DNA of 64,000 nt from Bacillus kwashiorkori (GTDB lineage: Bacteria > Bacillota > Bacilli > Bacillales > Caldibacillaceae): contig NZ_CTDX01000004.1 of the NCBI RefSeq assembly GCF_001375515.1, positions 1 through 64,000 on the forward strand. The letters are read 5' to 3'. Both the position numbers and the translations under genes were made by a program. Below are positions 21,401-28,903 of the stretch, in pieces. The notes under the pieces were generated by a model. The model worked only from the letters and a program-made list of their open reading frames with translations. It was not told the origin of the DNA and did no database searches. Within the stretch, counting starts at the first letter, position 1; each line of letters starts with the position of its first letter.

Positions 21401-22125
21401 CCATCACAATCAGGGCAAACAATTCCTTCCCGAATTAACATATGGCGATTATGCATTGGTTCGTATCGGTAATTGATACCGTGAAATGATCCAAAAGGTT
21501 CGCCAGTTAAATGATCAATCGGTGAATTCCCAGTAATGTCAACGACTTCCATTTCATCATGAAATATAGTTGTATATTCACGGAAAGAAGGTAAAAAAGG
21601 ATGGTGAATATCTGCATATACTCCACTTTTTATTTCTTTTCCAGTTATTGGATCAGTCCACCATGAACCACGCGCCTGTACCATTAAGGCACCGAATAAA
21701 CCATTAATATTGGAACCTCGATCACTGCTATCAGGATCTCCTAAGTCAGAAAAGAAATATGGACCTTCTTTATTGACGGTAATTCGATATAGTATTTTCT
21801 CTCCTGGATTCGCAAGTGTATTTTCATTCAGTCCGACATTGGCACCGTCTGATGTGAATACATTGTAGTCTGCCTCTTGAAAATGCATCCCCGCTGCATG
21901 AAGCAATTTGTTTTCAAATATAATTTCCACTGTATCCCCAACATTTGCACGAATAACAAGTGGTTGAACGAGTTCTACTGGTTTGAAAGGATTTTCTTTC
22001 ACTAGTTTTTTTACTAAGTCCTCATTTTCTTTTAAAACATACATTGCACCATGAGGATTGTGTTCACCAAAATTGTTAACGACGATACGAATTGGAATAG
22101 CAACGACATGATATAGTCTTTTCAT
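18424..22125 (-). CDS. mnxG: Manganese-oxidising multicopper oxidase MnxG-like
   Basis: 1233 residues, close to the 1217 of MnxG from marine Bacillus SG-1 and much longer than laccase-type enzymes. It is built of repeated cupredoxin domains. The first clear copper motifs are HYHLH (284-288) and HCHLYPHFSMGM (334-345), giving type 1 ligands Cys335, His340 and Met345. Other His-rich stretches are GFHIHFVKF, FFHDHLFANTHQQHG, SFNIHGLRW and TFHIHGHYW. MnxG oxidises Mn(II) to Mn(IV) oxide on the spore surface in complex with MnxE and MnxF. The gene lies directly after small genes of that type. The start ATG follows TAGGTG and sits 8 nt after the mnxF stop. The name is strongly supported by length and neighbours. 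Confidence 0.88.
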   Translation of the reverse strand: MKRLYHVVAIPIRIVVNNFGEHNPHGAMYVLKENEDLVKKLVKENPFKPVELVQPLVIRANVGDTVEIIFENKLLHAAGMHFQEADYNVFTSDGANVGLNENTLANPGEKILYRITVNKEGPYFFSDLGDPDSSDRGSNINGLFGALMVQARGSWWTDPITGKEIKSGVYADIHHPFLPSFREYTTIFHDEMEVVDITGNSPIDHLTGEPFGSFHGINYRYEPMHNRHMLIREGIVCPDCDGEEVHHDSWVFGDPATPILRGYVGDPAKIRLIHAAVKETHVFHYHLHQWLSDNQNIESEIIDAQAFSPQTSYTIEPLYGLGSYQGSFGDVIFHCHLYPHFSMGMWGMNRIFNTLQDGSQCYPNGVPIAPLQPLPDREPPPKPTLERPGFPNFIPGKIGCKAPRPPLMIEGGRDFTDLERNAAIPNARPGAVFADPSGGVRNAPIREFHVSVIQLPIIYNKQGWHDPKGRMYVLDEDVEDVLSGKKDPEPLVFHADAGSIIRVNFTNRCPEVLDGDAFQLVTRTYEQGFHIHFVKFDVLVADGSNVGWNYNSGILPGETARYEYFADVELKAWFFHDHLFANTHQQHGVFGNGVVHARFATVFDPQGNPTVKGTEVTVTHPFIPDYRDYTIQVHDFAFLFDKDGNPLQRPRFPGSQDDPGLFGVNYKNEPLQFRLDSDKDPAYSFSSYVHGDPITPVFKCYEKDPIRIHVIQGAHEESHSFNIHGLRWKDQRPDAESRFRAQEHLGISESFTLETYVPASGDYLWTFETEEDLWNGLWGLIRAYDEEVDFLIPLHDLPRPPKRTKPLPNCTGKRPPKAKLTDPPIDFPKNVRVKKFDIVAFHTPINYNNYGDHDPFGIVFALKEDLDDLLSGRKNPEPLIIRANQGDLVEVTLTSLLDFDRFPFLDGIWPYPPVKEQAFYPPSVRISLHAQMLIYDVKSSAGETIGFNHDQSVGPGESITYRWYVDLPIGSCGLWDMTDIRNHRSLGTYGAFIAEARGTEILDPYTLKQVNTGANVIRRQPFLPDTREFVLIMYDGARLHDINNQLIVDPVDGILRSPSDEQLEKLDLVDTYDNGSRGFNYRTERLINRLREVPNLEKIFSSKVFGDPATPVFEAYPKDPIIVRLLNPSERRRSHTFHIHGHYWNDDLRDVSSEVRSVRGEIVAGHTGNLSLHYGAGSYYNFPGDYMYRSGNIRWDIEQGMWGIIRVHGRLQKHLPPLNYSKVYDRGSGSYDE

Positions 22126-22133
22126 TTTAACAC

Positions 22134-22436
22134 CTACGATAAATTATTTATTAACTTTGGTATTTTAGGGCCATTTTCCTCTTCAATATAAAAAATTTCA
22201 ATGCGGTGAATGTGAATGGACCATAGGCGATTTTCCAATTCTTGTATAGGCGTTGTGTCCACCTTAACTTGTACGTAATCTCCGTGCACAGCTATAATTT
22301 TTCCGATGAATACAAAAGGAAATGACCGTGTTAAAAGGAAGATGCGTTTATCGATACTTTCCAAAAGCAATTCAACCATTGCTTCTTCGTGGGTGATACT
22401 ATCAGAAATACTAATATTTTCAAGTTTATTATCCAC
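22134..22436 (-). CDS. mnxF: MnxF-like subunit of the manganese oxidase complex
   Basis: 100 residues from GTG 22436, which follows AGGAGGTTAACTAAA on the minus strand; the longer upstream frame overlaps the previous gene and lacks a site. The second half has GKIIAVHGDYVQVKV then LWSIHIHRIEIFYI, the small barrel motif shared with other proteins of this locus. Size, order and position just before mnxG match MnxF of SG-1 (about 104 residues). MnxE and MnxF form a small oligomer that binds copper and holds MnxG. Confidence 0.75.
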   Translation of the reverse strand: MDNKLENISISDSITHEEAMVELLLESIDKRIFLLTRSFPFVFIGKIIAVHGDYVQVKVDTTPIQELENRLWSIHIHRIEIFYIEEENGPKIPKLINNLS

Positions 22437-22459
22437 TTTAGTTAACCTCCTAAAATTCA

Positions 22460-22753
22460 TTATGTTAACGGGATTCGTTGCTGACAGTCGAAGCAACCAG
22501 TAAATTGCGTTATTTTTTCTAAAGGAATGCTAATCGGTATTGGAAACCGATAGAATGGTGCATTGACCATTTTTATCATTACAGGGTATAAAGTAATATG
22601 TCCGACACCGACTTCCTTTAATGTTCCACAAAAAACAGGTCGAAAAGTTTCCCCAAATAAATTTAATTGATCAGATAATGTAATAACGAGTAATTCCTCC
22701 CCGAGTAATTCGTTTAATTCCTCGGTAAGTTCATCTGTCAAATCCATAGACAT
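22460..22753 (-). CDS. mnxE: MnxE-like subunit of the manganese oxidase complex
   Basis: 97 residues from ATG 22753, preceded by AAGGAAGTGGGATAGG. It begins with an acidic helix (DLTDELTEELNELLGEELLV), then CGTLKEVGVGHITLYPV and ISIPLEKITQFTGCFDC, matching the barrel pattern and ending with two Cys residues four positions apart in the tail (GCFDC). It is the first gene of the minus-strand unit mnxE-mnxF-mnxG-17676. The other SG-1 genes mnxA-D, including the Sco1-like mnxC, are not in the flanking DNA. Confidence 0.72.
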   Translation of the reverse strand: MSMDLTDELTEELNELLGEELLVITLSDQLNLFGETFRPVFCGTLKEVGVGHITLYPVMIKMVNAPFYRFPIPISIPLEKITQFTGCFDCQQRIPLT

Positions 22754-23063
22754 CCTATCCCACTTCCTTTTATAAAATAGGTAATTATAACTATTCCATA
22801 TACTCATATTCAACTATTAAAGAAACGGAATAGGTGATTAACCTAATTTTTCTTCTTCAAAAACTATAAATGCAAAGGAACATGTTCTAGATAAAATTAA
22901 TTATTCACTAATTTAAATTGTGGAAGCGAATTCTATAAGTTAAAAAGGTAGTAAGAATTTTTATCCTAATTATTCCTGCTATCAAATGGTTTTCGTTACT
23001 AAAGAATTCGGATGGGAAATGATTCATCAAAAGATAACATAATACGATAGCAGTTTAATTAAA
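22754..23063 (-). other. Region upstream of the mnx operon
   Basis: About 310 nt of AT-rich sequence upstream of mnxE. SG-1 mnx genes are transcribed late in sporulation by sigma-K, so a promoter is expected here, but I found no clear CATANNNTA box at the right distance. Confidence 0.4.
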
Positions 23064-23095
23064 AATGCAGGTTTGCTCCCTGGCAAAACCTGCAT
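23064..23095 (-). terminator. Terminator of the NCS2 permease gene
   Basis: On the minus strand: GATGCAGGTTT, loop, AAACCTGCAT, then TTTTT, located 20 nt after the permease stop codon. Confidence 0.88.
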
Positions 23096-23113
23096 CAAGT
23101 TCGTTCTATATCT

Positions 23114-24421
23114 TTATTTGTATTCAACTATACTCGTTTTCTCTCGCCAAATCTGTTCCATCAATATAACAAGTGCCGTCCCTACTAATAATCCATTACT
23201 CATGACATTTTGGACAATTGTCGGTAAATCGGAAAAAGCTTCTGTCGGCAAAAACATCGTTCCCATTCCTATTAAATAAGAAGTACCAAGAATTGTAACT
23301 TTTCTTGAATCCAGTGGAGTAATCGTCAAATTATTTATTGCTAACCCTACCAACTGAACAAAGGACGCCATCAATGCCGCGTTAGCAACAGGGGAAGGGA
23401 TGCTGGAAATAAACGAAATGATTGGCGGGAAAAAGGCAATCAATATTAAAATAATGTTTGCATAAATGAACGGTTGTTTCCTCTTTTGACCAGTGAGTCC
23501 GATAAAGCCGGAAGAAGTGGCTAACGGAACATTGGCGACAGTAGAAAATAATCCAGCAAATCCATGACTAATACCAGAAAAAATTGTTCCACTATTCACT
23601 TGATGATTGTCTAGTTTAGCATTGTTACCTAATGTTTGATTCATCGCAACTATTGAGGCTACCATATTTGAAATTAAAATAATGGCGGTGATAAAGGCAA
23701 TTGGGATCACACTTAAATCAAAAGTAGGCTTTCCAAAAGCAAAAATTTTAGGAAATGTAAAGACGGCTGAATTTGTTTGTAGGTTATTTCCACCGATAAA
23801 AATTAAATAATTGATCCAACCAAAAATGATACCAATTAAGACTGCATAGCTTCTTAACGTACCTTTACCAAAAGCAGATAGGGCAAGGACTATAAAAAAA
23901 GTTATGAAGGCAATAATGGCTCCCGGTAAATAAATGGTATTTGCATCTGCTTGAATGAGCATTCCCTTTAAAAAGGTGCCACTCAATTGAACCGTTAAAA
24001 GTAGAAAAAATGTCCCTGTTACAAGTGGGGTAAAAATAGGTAAAATTTTGGAAGAAATTTTAAGAAGCCCAAAGATAACTAAGAACAATCCGGTAAAAAA
24101 CATAGCAGCTTCCAGTGTTTGCAATGTTTCCGTTAAAGTGTTTCCTCCCCTAACCCCTGTTATAGCCATGACGGAAAAAACACTAATCCAAATACCTGCA
24201 GGTCCTTCCATAATCGGTAACCGGTGACCAATTATCCCTTGTAAAAGTGAAGCAAGCCCAACTACAAACAATGTCCGTTGCATTAATCCAGAAATCTCCA
24301 CCACACTCATATCAAAAATGGAGCCAATAACAATCGGCATCGCAACCGAGCTTGCTAAAAGAAATATAAACCATTGTAAAGTTTCCAATGAAGTTGTTGC
24401 AATAGATGTTTTTCTACTCAA
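23114..24421 (-). CDS. NCS2-family purine/pyrimidine-type permease
   Basis: 435 residues from a TTG at 24421, with AGGAGT seven bases upstream on the minus strand; the longer frame has no ribosome site. It is strongly hydrophobic with about 12 to 14 membrane segments. The stretches LPIMEGPAGIWISVFSVM and FSTVANVPLATSSGFIGLTG belong to the nucleobase:cation symporter-2 (xanthine/uracil permease) family. The likely role is proton- or sodium-driven uptake of a purine or related base; the substrate cannot be read. It is a single gene with its own terminator. Confidence 0.85.
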   Translation of the reverse strand: MSRKTSIATTSLETLQWFIFLLASSVAMPIVIGSIFDMSVVEISGLMQRTLFVVGLASLLQGIIGHRLPIMEGPAGIWISVFSVMAITGVRGGNTLTETLQTLEAAMFFTGLFLVIFGLLKISSKILPIFTPLVTGTFFLLLTVQLSGTFLKGMLIQADANTIYLPGAIIAFITFFIVLALSAFGKGTLRSYAVLIGIIFGWINYLIFIGGNNLQTNSAVFTFPKIFAFGKPTFDLSVIPIAFITAIILISNMVASIVAMNQTLGNNAKLDNHQVNSGTIFSGISHGFAGLFSTVANVPLATSSGFIGLTGQKRKQPFIYANIILILIAFFPPIISFISSIPSPVANAALMASFVQLVGLAINNLTITPLDSRKVTILGTSYLIGMGTMFLPTEAFSDLPTIVQNVMSNGLLVGTALVILMEQIWREKTSIVEYK

Positions 24422-24754
24422 AACCAGCACTCCTAAATAACGAATTGATAAACCATTACACATTATAACACTACTTTCATTGCTTGATGTTAAAGTTTTT
24501 ATAAATTGCGAGTAAGAAAACATTGCATAAGTGTATAAAGTTAACGAAAATTGAAATGTACAGAAACCAGAAACCTTGACCAAAAACGACTCATTGGAGA
24601 CATTTACCTTTAACTTGCCATGCGTAGGAACTGATAAGTTTCAGAAAAATCATTATCGATTACTAATTTTCACAAAAAAGTAGATTATATAAACTATTGT
24701 TAAATGATGGGAATGATATAATAGAATTATATTCTACTAAAGGAGATGAATAGA
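24422..24754. other. Intergenic region between divergent permease and dehydrogenase genes
   Basis: Upstream of both genes. A TATAAT at 24716-24721 lies 34 nt before the dehydrogenase ATG and could be a -10, but no good -35 is present. No purine riboswitch pattern was noticed on the permease side. Confidence 0.4.
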
Positions 24755-25801
24755 ATGAAAGCTGCAGTTTGGTATGGTGTTAAGGATGTACGTGTAGAGG
24801 AAGTAGCAGAGCCCGTAGTTACAACTGGAAAGGTAAAAGTAAAAGTTGAGTGGGGTGGAATTTGCGGAAGTGACTTACATGCTTACTTAGGTGGTCTATC
24901 AATGGAAACACATCCAATTACAGGTAAAAAACCACCACTCACCCTTGGACATGAATTTTCTGGAACGATTGTGGAAGTTGCTGAAGATGTGACTAGCCAT
25001 AAAGTTGGTGAACGTGTTGCGATTGAACCGTTAATCTTTTGTGGTAAATGTTACGCATGTAAGCGAGGTTACTATAATCAATGTGCCCACGTCGGCTTTG
25101 TCGGCTTAAATAGTGACGGAGGTTTTGCTGAATATGTAATTGTTGAGGAAAATATGGTCCATGCTTTACCTGATAATGTTTCATTTGAAGAAGGAGCTTT
25201 AGTAGAACCGACAGCCGTATCATTTTATGCTGTGCGAGAAAGTAAGTTACGGGCAGGAGATCCGGTTGCCATTTTCGGTGCAGGTCCGATCGGTTTATTA
25301 GCTTTACTTTCTGCTAAAGCAGCAGGAGCTACTCAACTAATTGTCGTGGATGTTTCTTTGGAACGATTGGAAAAAGCGAAAGAACTAGGAGCAACGGCCA
25401 CAATTGATGGAAGTCGCGATGATATTGTGGAAACAATTCTTGAACTAACGAACGGTGGTGTTAGTGTAGCGTATGAATGTGCAGGCGTCCAAGCGACGAT
25501 GACGAATGCAGTAGCATCCGTACGCCAAGGTGGTCAAGTGATGTCGATTGCCGTATTTAGCAAACCTGTAGAAGTTGATATGGGACAAATATTATTTAAA
25601 GCAGCCGATATTACATCCACACTTGCTTACCGCCATGTCTTTCCAGAAGTGATTGAAATGATTGCTACTGGTCGTCTCGATGTGAAACCGATAATTACGA
25701 AGAAAATAAATTTATCCGATGTCGTAGAGGAAGGTTTCAATCAATTAATTACCGATAAAAAGCAAGCAAAAATTCTTGTTAGACCTGCAGGAGATCTATA
25801 A
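24755..25801 (+). CDS. bdhA: Zinc-dependent (R,R)-butanediol-type dehydrogenase
   Basis: 348 residues from ATG 24755, which follows AGGAGATGAATAGA. It is a medium-chain alcohol dehydrogenase. Catalytic zinc residues are in GGICGSDLHAY and GHEFSG, the structural zinc cysteines in CGKCYACKRGYYNQC, and the NAD-binding loop is GAGPIGLLAL. The HPITGKKPPLTLGHE and GFVGLNSDGGFAEY stretches match the BdhA group that interconverts acetoin and 2,3-butanediol with NADH in fermentation. Other sugar-alcohol dehydrogenases share this layout, so the substrate is likely but not certain. Confidence 0.85.
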   Translation: MKAAVWYGVKDVRVEEVAEPVVTTGKVKVKVEWGGICGSDLHAYLGGLSMETHPITGKKPPLTLGHEFSGTIVEVAEDVTSHKVGERVAIEPLIFCGKCYACKRGYYNQCAHVGFVGLNSDGGFAEYVIVEENMVHALPDNVSFEEGALVEPTAVSFYAVRESKLRAGDPVAIFGAGPIGLLALLSAKAAGATQLIVVDVSLERLEKAKELGATATIDGSRDDIVETILELTNGGVSVAYECAGVQATMTNAVASVRQGGQVMSIAVFSKPVEVDMGQILFKAADITSTLAYRHVFPEVIEMIATGRLDVKPIITKKINLSDVVEEGFNQLITDKKQAKILVRPAGDL

Positions 25802-25863
25802 TATTTTATTGTGCATTAACTTGATATAAGATGTTTTTCAATCATAGTCTAAGAAGAAATATA

Positions 25864-25896
25864 AAAAGCAGCTTCTTGTTTTCCGAAGCTGCTTTA
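25864..25896 (+). terminator. Terminator after bdhA
   Basis: Stem AAAGCAGCTTC / GAAGCTGCTTT with a nine-base loop, 65 nt after the stop. Confidence 0.8.
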
Positions 25897-25928
25897 TCAT
25901 GCCTAAAAAACCGCGAAATAATGTGTAG

Positions 25929-26144
25929 TTATTTGTTACTATTTGCTTTAGCTTGAAGTTTCCTCATGTTGGCAACGGTTCCTCCATCTACTAATATATC
26001 TGTACTAGTTATATAGGATGCACCATCACTAATTAAAAATTCCACAACCGTTGCTATTTCCATCGGTTCTCCTTCTCGATCAAGTCGAGTATTTTCTAGC
26101 ATTACTTTCATCATCGGTTGCTCTATTGTATAATAGCCAATCAA
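25929..26144 (-). pseudogene. C-terminal remnant of a short-chain dehydrogenase gene
   Basis: 71 codons remain. The end IATVVEFLISDGASYITSTD followed by ILVDGG is the typical end of an SDR protein (normally about 250 residues, with TGxxxGIG and YxxxK). The nucleotide-binding and active-site parts are missing and the reading frame upstream is closed, so the gene is truncated. Confidence 0.75.
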
Positions 26145-26576
26145 TTAATTACAAAAAATTTGTAAAAAATACCTCTAATTAATTATCGGTGAGGCGTATT
26201 GTTCAAATAATAGTATCCAGTTTTTCATTACTGGATACTTTTTTATTTGGACATAAGTGTAGAAGGCAAATTCAATAATTATATTATCTATTATTATAAG
26301 TAATGATATAAATTTCAGTGAAGCTACCCGTGAAATATTCAATGAAACGAACATCCTGTCTCCAGTGTTATAGTTCTGCAAGATTCGCTTTAAAGCAATT
26401 TCGTCCTTTTCATGCTTGCTAAAAACTAACATATTTGAAATGTTTTATCATAAAATATAAAAATAAAATAAATTACTATTTCATTTTTAAATAGAAACAA
26501 TTATAATAAACATATAGCATTTGTTTTCTATTATTTTAGCTAAAGGAGATTAGTATAAAACAATAGAAACGCAAAA
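26145..26576 (+). other. Intergenic region upstream of the amino-sugar cluster
   Basis: Contains a hairpin at 26212-26245 and AT-rich sequence. A minus-strand frame of 85 codons crosses it, but it has no ribosome site and spans the hairpin, so I do not call it. A TATAAT occurs near 26510 without a good -35. Confidence 0.4.
26212..26245 (+). terminator. Terminator-like hairpin without an upstream plus-strand gene
   Basis: Stem AGTATCCAG / CTGGATACT with a 10-nt loop and a T run (TTTTTT). No intact gene precedes it on this strand; it may be left from a lost gene. Confidence 0.7.
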
Positions 26577-26591
26577 ATGTAATCGTTATCA
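26577..26591 (+). promoter_or_regulatory. CcpA-binding cre site ahead of the amino-sugar cluster
   Basis: ATGTAATCGTTATCA fits the Bacillus cre consensus WTGNAANCGNWNNCW at every defined position. It lies 44 nt before the GNAT start, the first gene of the cluster, a position suited to catabolite repression. Confidence 0.65.
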
Positions 26592-26635
26592 AATAACTAG
26601 GAAAAACTAAAAAAGATATTAGAGGAGGTATATAA

Positions 26636-27583
26636 ATGATTCAATTTCGTTATTATCAGTCAGGAGACGAAAAGTTAATTGTAAATTTGTGGAATGAGTG
26701 TTTATTAAATGATCCTATCACACAAAAACGGTTCCGAAACCTCGTGTTGCTCGACGCGAATTTTGATCCGGAAGGGTTGCGCGTTGCTATTGATGGAGAA
26801 AAAGTAGTTGGCTGTGTCTATGCCGTGCGCAGACTATTGCCTATGTATGGAACTGACTTAGAACGAGATAATGGCTGGATTCCATTCTTCTTCGTTCATC
26901 CGGATTATCGGAGAAGTGGTGTAGGTGGTCGACTCATGGAAGAGGCAATCGGATTTCTAAAAGAAGCAGGTAGAAAACATGTTTTCTTTTCATCTTATGC
27001 ACCAAATTATATTATGCCAGGTATCGATGAAGAAGCATATCCGAGTGGTTACCAATTTTTGTTAGCACAAGGTTTTACAAAGCTTTACTCCCCAATTGCG
27101 ATGGATCGCAATATCGTAGGGTATCAAATGCCAGAAGCAGTGAAAGAATTAATTAAACAACGAGAGGCAGAAGGCTACACGTTCCGCACTGCAGAAGATT
27201 GCGATTTATACGACGTCATTAAGTTTGCGAATGAAGTATTTAATCCAGACTGGGGACGAGCGATTCGTGAAGGTGTGCTTCAAGGATTACCAATGGAAAA
27301 TATATTGGTTGCCCGAGATGGGGATAAGTTAGTAGGATTCTGTATTCACGGAGGATATGAAGGTGTTCCTGATAGATTTGGACCGTTCGGAGTGGATCCA
27401 AACCAACAAGGAAAAGGTCTTGGGAAAATTCTTTTACATCTTTGCTTAACAAAAATGCGGGCAGAAAGTCTTCATGGTGCATGGTTCTTATGGACAGGGG
27501 AAAAGACGACAGCCGGTTATTTATATAAGAAAACAGGATTTGAAGTAACGAGAACATTCCATGTGATGAAGAAAGAAATTTAG
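26636..27583 (+). CDS. Tandem GNAT acetyltransferase, first gene of the sugar cluster
   Basis: 315 residues with two GNAT domains. The first includes IPFFFVHPDYRRSGVGGRLM (acetyl-CoA loop RxxGxG); the second FGVDPNQQGKGLGKILL (QxGKGLG) and YLYKKTGFEV. The gene has a strong site AGAGGAGGTATAA. It is followed by a palindromic element and then the kinase and etherase genes on the same strand, which suggests a role in amino-sugar metabolism, for example acetylating a glucosamine-type compound. The substrate is not readable. It is longer than single GNAT proteins (about 150 residues). Confidence 0.82.
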   Translation: MIQFRYYQSGDEKLIVNLWNECLLNDPITQKRFRNLVLLDANFDPEGLRVAIDGEKVVGCVYAVRRLLPMYGTDLERDNGWIPFFFVHPDYRRSGVGGRLMEEAIGFLKEAGRKHVFFSSYAPNYIMPGIDEEAYPSGYQFLLAQGFTKLYSPIAMDRNIVGYQMPEAVKELIKQREAEGYTFRTAEDCDLYDVIKFANEVFNPDWGRAIREGVLQGLPMENILVARDGDKLVGFCIHGGYEGVPDRFGPFGVDPNQQGKGLGKILLHLCLTKMRAESLHGAWFLWTGEKTTAGYLYKKTGFEVTRTFHVMKKEI

Positions 27584-27591
27584 TAATAATA

Positions 27592-27671
27592 GGGCTACCT
27601 TAAAAAAATGGGATGGAATTTAACCGACAGACTTCTCTTGTTAAAAAATTCCATCACATGAAAGGTAGTCC
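27592..27671. repeat. Palindromic 80-nt intergenic element
   Basis: Outer arms GGGCTACCTT and AAAGGTAGTCC and inner arms GATGGAATTT and AAATTCCATC fold into a long hairpin between the GNAT and kinase genes. It has no T run. It may be a small mobile-type repeat, an mRNA processing site or a partial terminator. Confidence 0.55.
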
Positions 27672-27761
27672 TTAATTCATCAATCATCAAGCTCTTCATT
27701 TTAGCAAAAAATTGCTCATACAAATGAGTATGTTGCTATTGTATTAAAGGGAGGTTTATTT

Positions 27762-28745
27762 ATGTACGTACTTGGAATTGATGGTGGTGGTACGAAGACG
27801 AAAGGCGTTATAGCTGATCATGACGGGAATATTGTTGCGACAACTACCGTTGGCCCCTCCAATCCGAACAATGTGAGAAGATCAGATTTACAAAAAGAGC
27901 TGTCTACACTTTTTAAAAAATTAGAAGAGCAAAGTGGGCTCATTCATACAGAAATAAATAGTGTTGTTGCGGGGATGTCTGGTGTTGATCATCCTGTTGC
28001 GCGCCAAGAAATGCATGAGATTATTAAAAGCTTATTACCAAAAACAGTAAAGTCTGTTGTGACAAATGATGCGATTACGGCACTGTATTCAGGGACATTT
28101 GGTCAACCTGGAATCGTTCAAATTGCAGGAACAGGCTCCATTACTTACGGCTTAAACAATAATGGTGATGTCGCAAGAGTAGGCGGTTGGGGTTATTTAA
28201 TTGGTGAAAAAGGCAGTGGCTATGCTATTGGAAATGATGGACTAGTTGCTGCCTTCCGTGATCATGACGGACTAGCAGAACCGACAATGATAAACCAGCT
28301 AATAAAAGAACATTTCAAAATTTCTTCGCTTCCAAGTATTATTCATACTATTTATCAATCACCGAATGTAAAGGAAACGATAGCCGTACTAAGTAAAATT
28401 GTTGTCTCAGCTTATGATAGTGGTGATAAAATTGCTCAACAAATCATCATAGAAAATGGAAACTTTATAGGGAAATCTATCGCTTGCTTAATAAAAAGAA
28501 TATTTACTGAAACGGACATTCAAACAAATATTCCCGTCGTATTAGTTGGCGGTTTATTTAATCGATTCGATATTTTACAAACTCCAATTTTAAACCAGTT
28601 AAAACAAGAAGATATTTCGGCAAAGTTAATCATTCCACAAATTGAACCAGTTGGTGGTGCAGTTATCGCCGCCTTGAAAGAAGAAGGAGTAACAATCTCT
28701 GAAAACTTTGTGAAGAACTTTAAGAAAGTAGTAGGAAATGGTTAA
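27762..28745 (+). CDS. murK: BadF-type N-acetylglucosamine/N-acetylmuramate kinase
   Basis: 327 residues of the BadF/BadG/BcrA/BcrD ATPase family. The N-terminal phosphate loop is GIDGGGTKTKG (residues 4-14), with VTNDAITAL, IAGTGSI, GGWGYLIGEKGSGYAIG and the VLVGGLFN loop of the actin-like fold. This family includes Clostridium MurK, which phosphorylates MurNAc and GlcNAc, and eukaryotic GlcNAc kinase. Directly downstream is murQ, which acts on MurNAc-6-phosphate, so the MurNAc/GlcNAc assignment is well supported by context. It acts in the cytosol. The start ATG follows GGGAGGTTTATTT. Confidence 0.82.
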   Translation: MYVLGIDGGGTKTKGVIADHDGNIVATTTVGPSNPNNVRRSDLQKELSTLFKKLEEQSGLIHTEINSVVAGMSGVDHPVARQEMHEIIKSLLPKTVKSVVTNDAITALYSGTFGQPGIVQIAGTGSITYGLNNNGDVARVGGWGYLIGEKGSGYAIGNDGLVAAFRDHDGLAEPTMINQLIKEHFKISSLPSIIHTIYQSPNVKETIAVLSKIVVSAYDSGDKIAQQIIIENGNFIGKSIACLIKRIFTETDIQTNIPVVLVGGLFNRFDILQTPILNQLKQEDISAKLIIPQIEPVGGAVIAALKEEGVTISENFVKNFKKVVGNG

Positions 28746-28903
28746 AACATTATTTCATAAATAAAAAATATATATTGAAATTAAGTTTCTTTTAATATAA
28801 AATTGAGTTGTAGGAAAGATTTAATGGAACGTCAATTCCTAAACGGAAGAGAGACTATTAAATGTTCACAACAAAGAGAATATTACAGAAAAGGTGTGTT
28901 CTT

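Noticed and set aside
24422..24754. Purine riboswitch ahead of the NCS2 permease
   Set aside because: The conserved loop sequences of the purine aptamer were not seen on the minus strand.
26175..26432. 85-codon minus-strand frame before the sugar cluster
   Set aside because: No ribosome site, crosses a terminator-like hairpin, and no family recognised.
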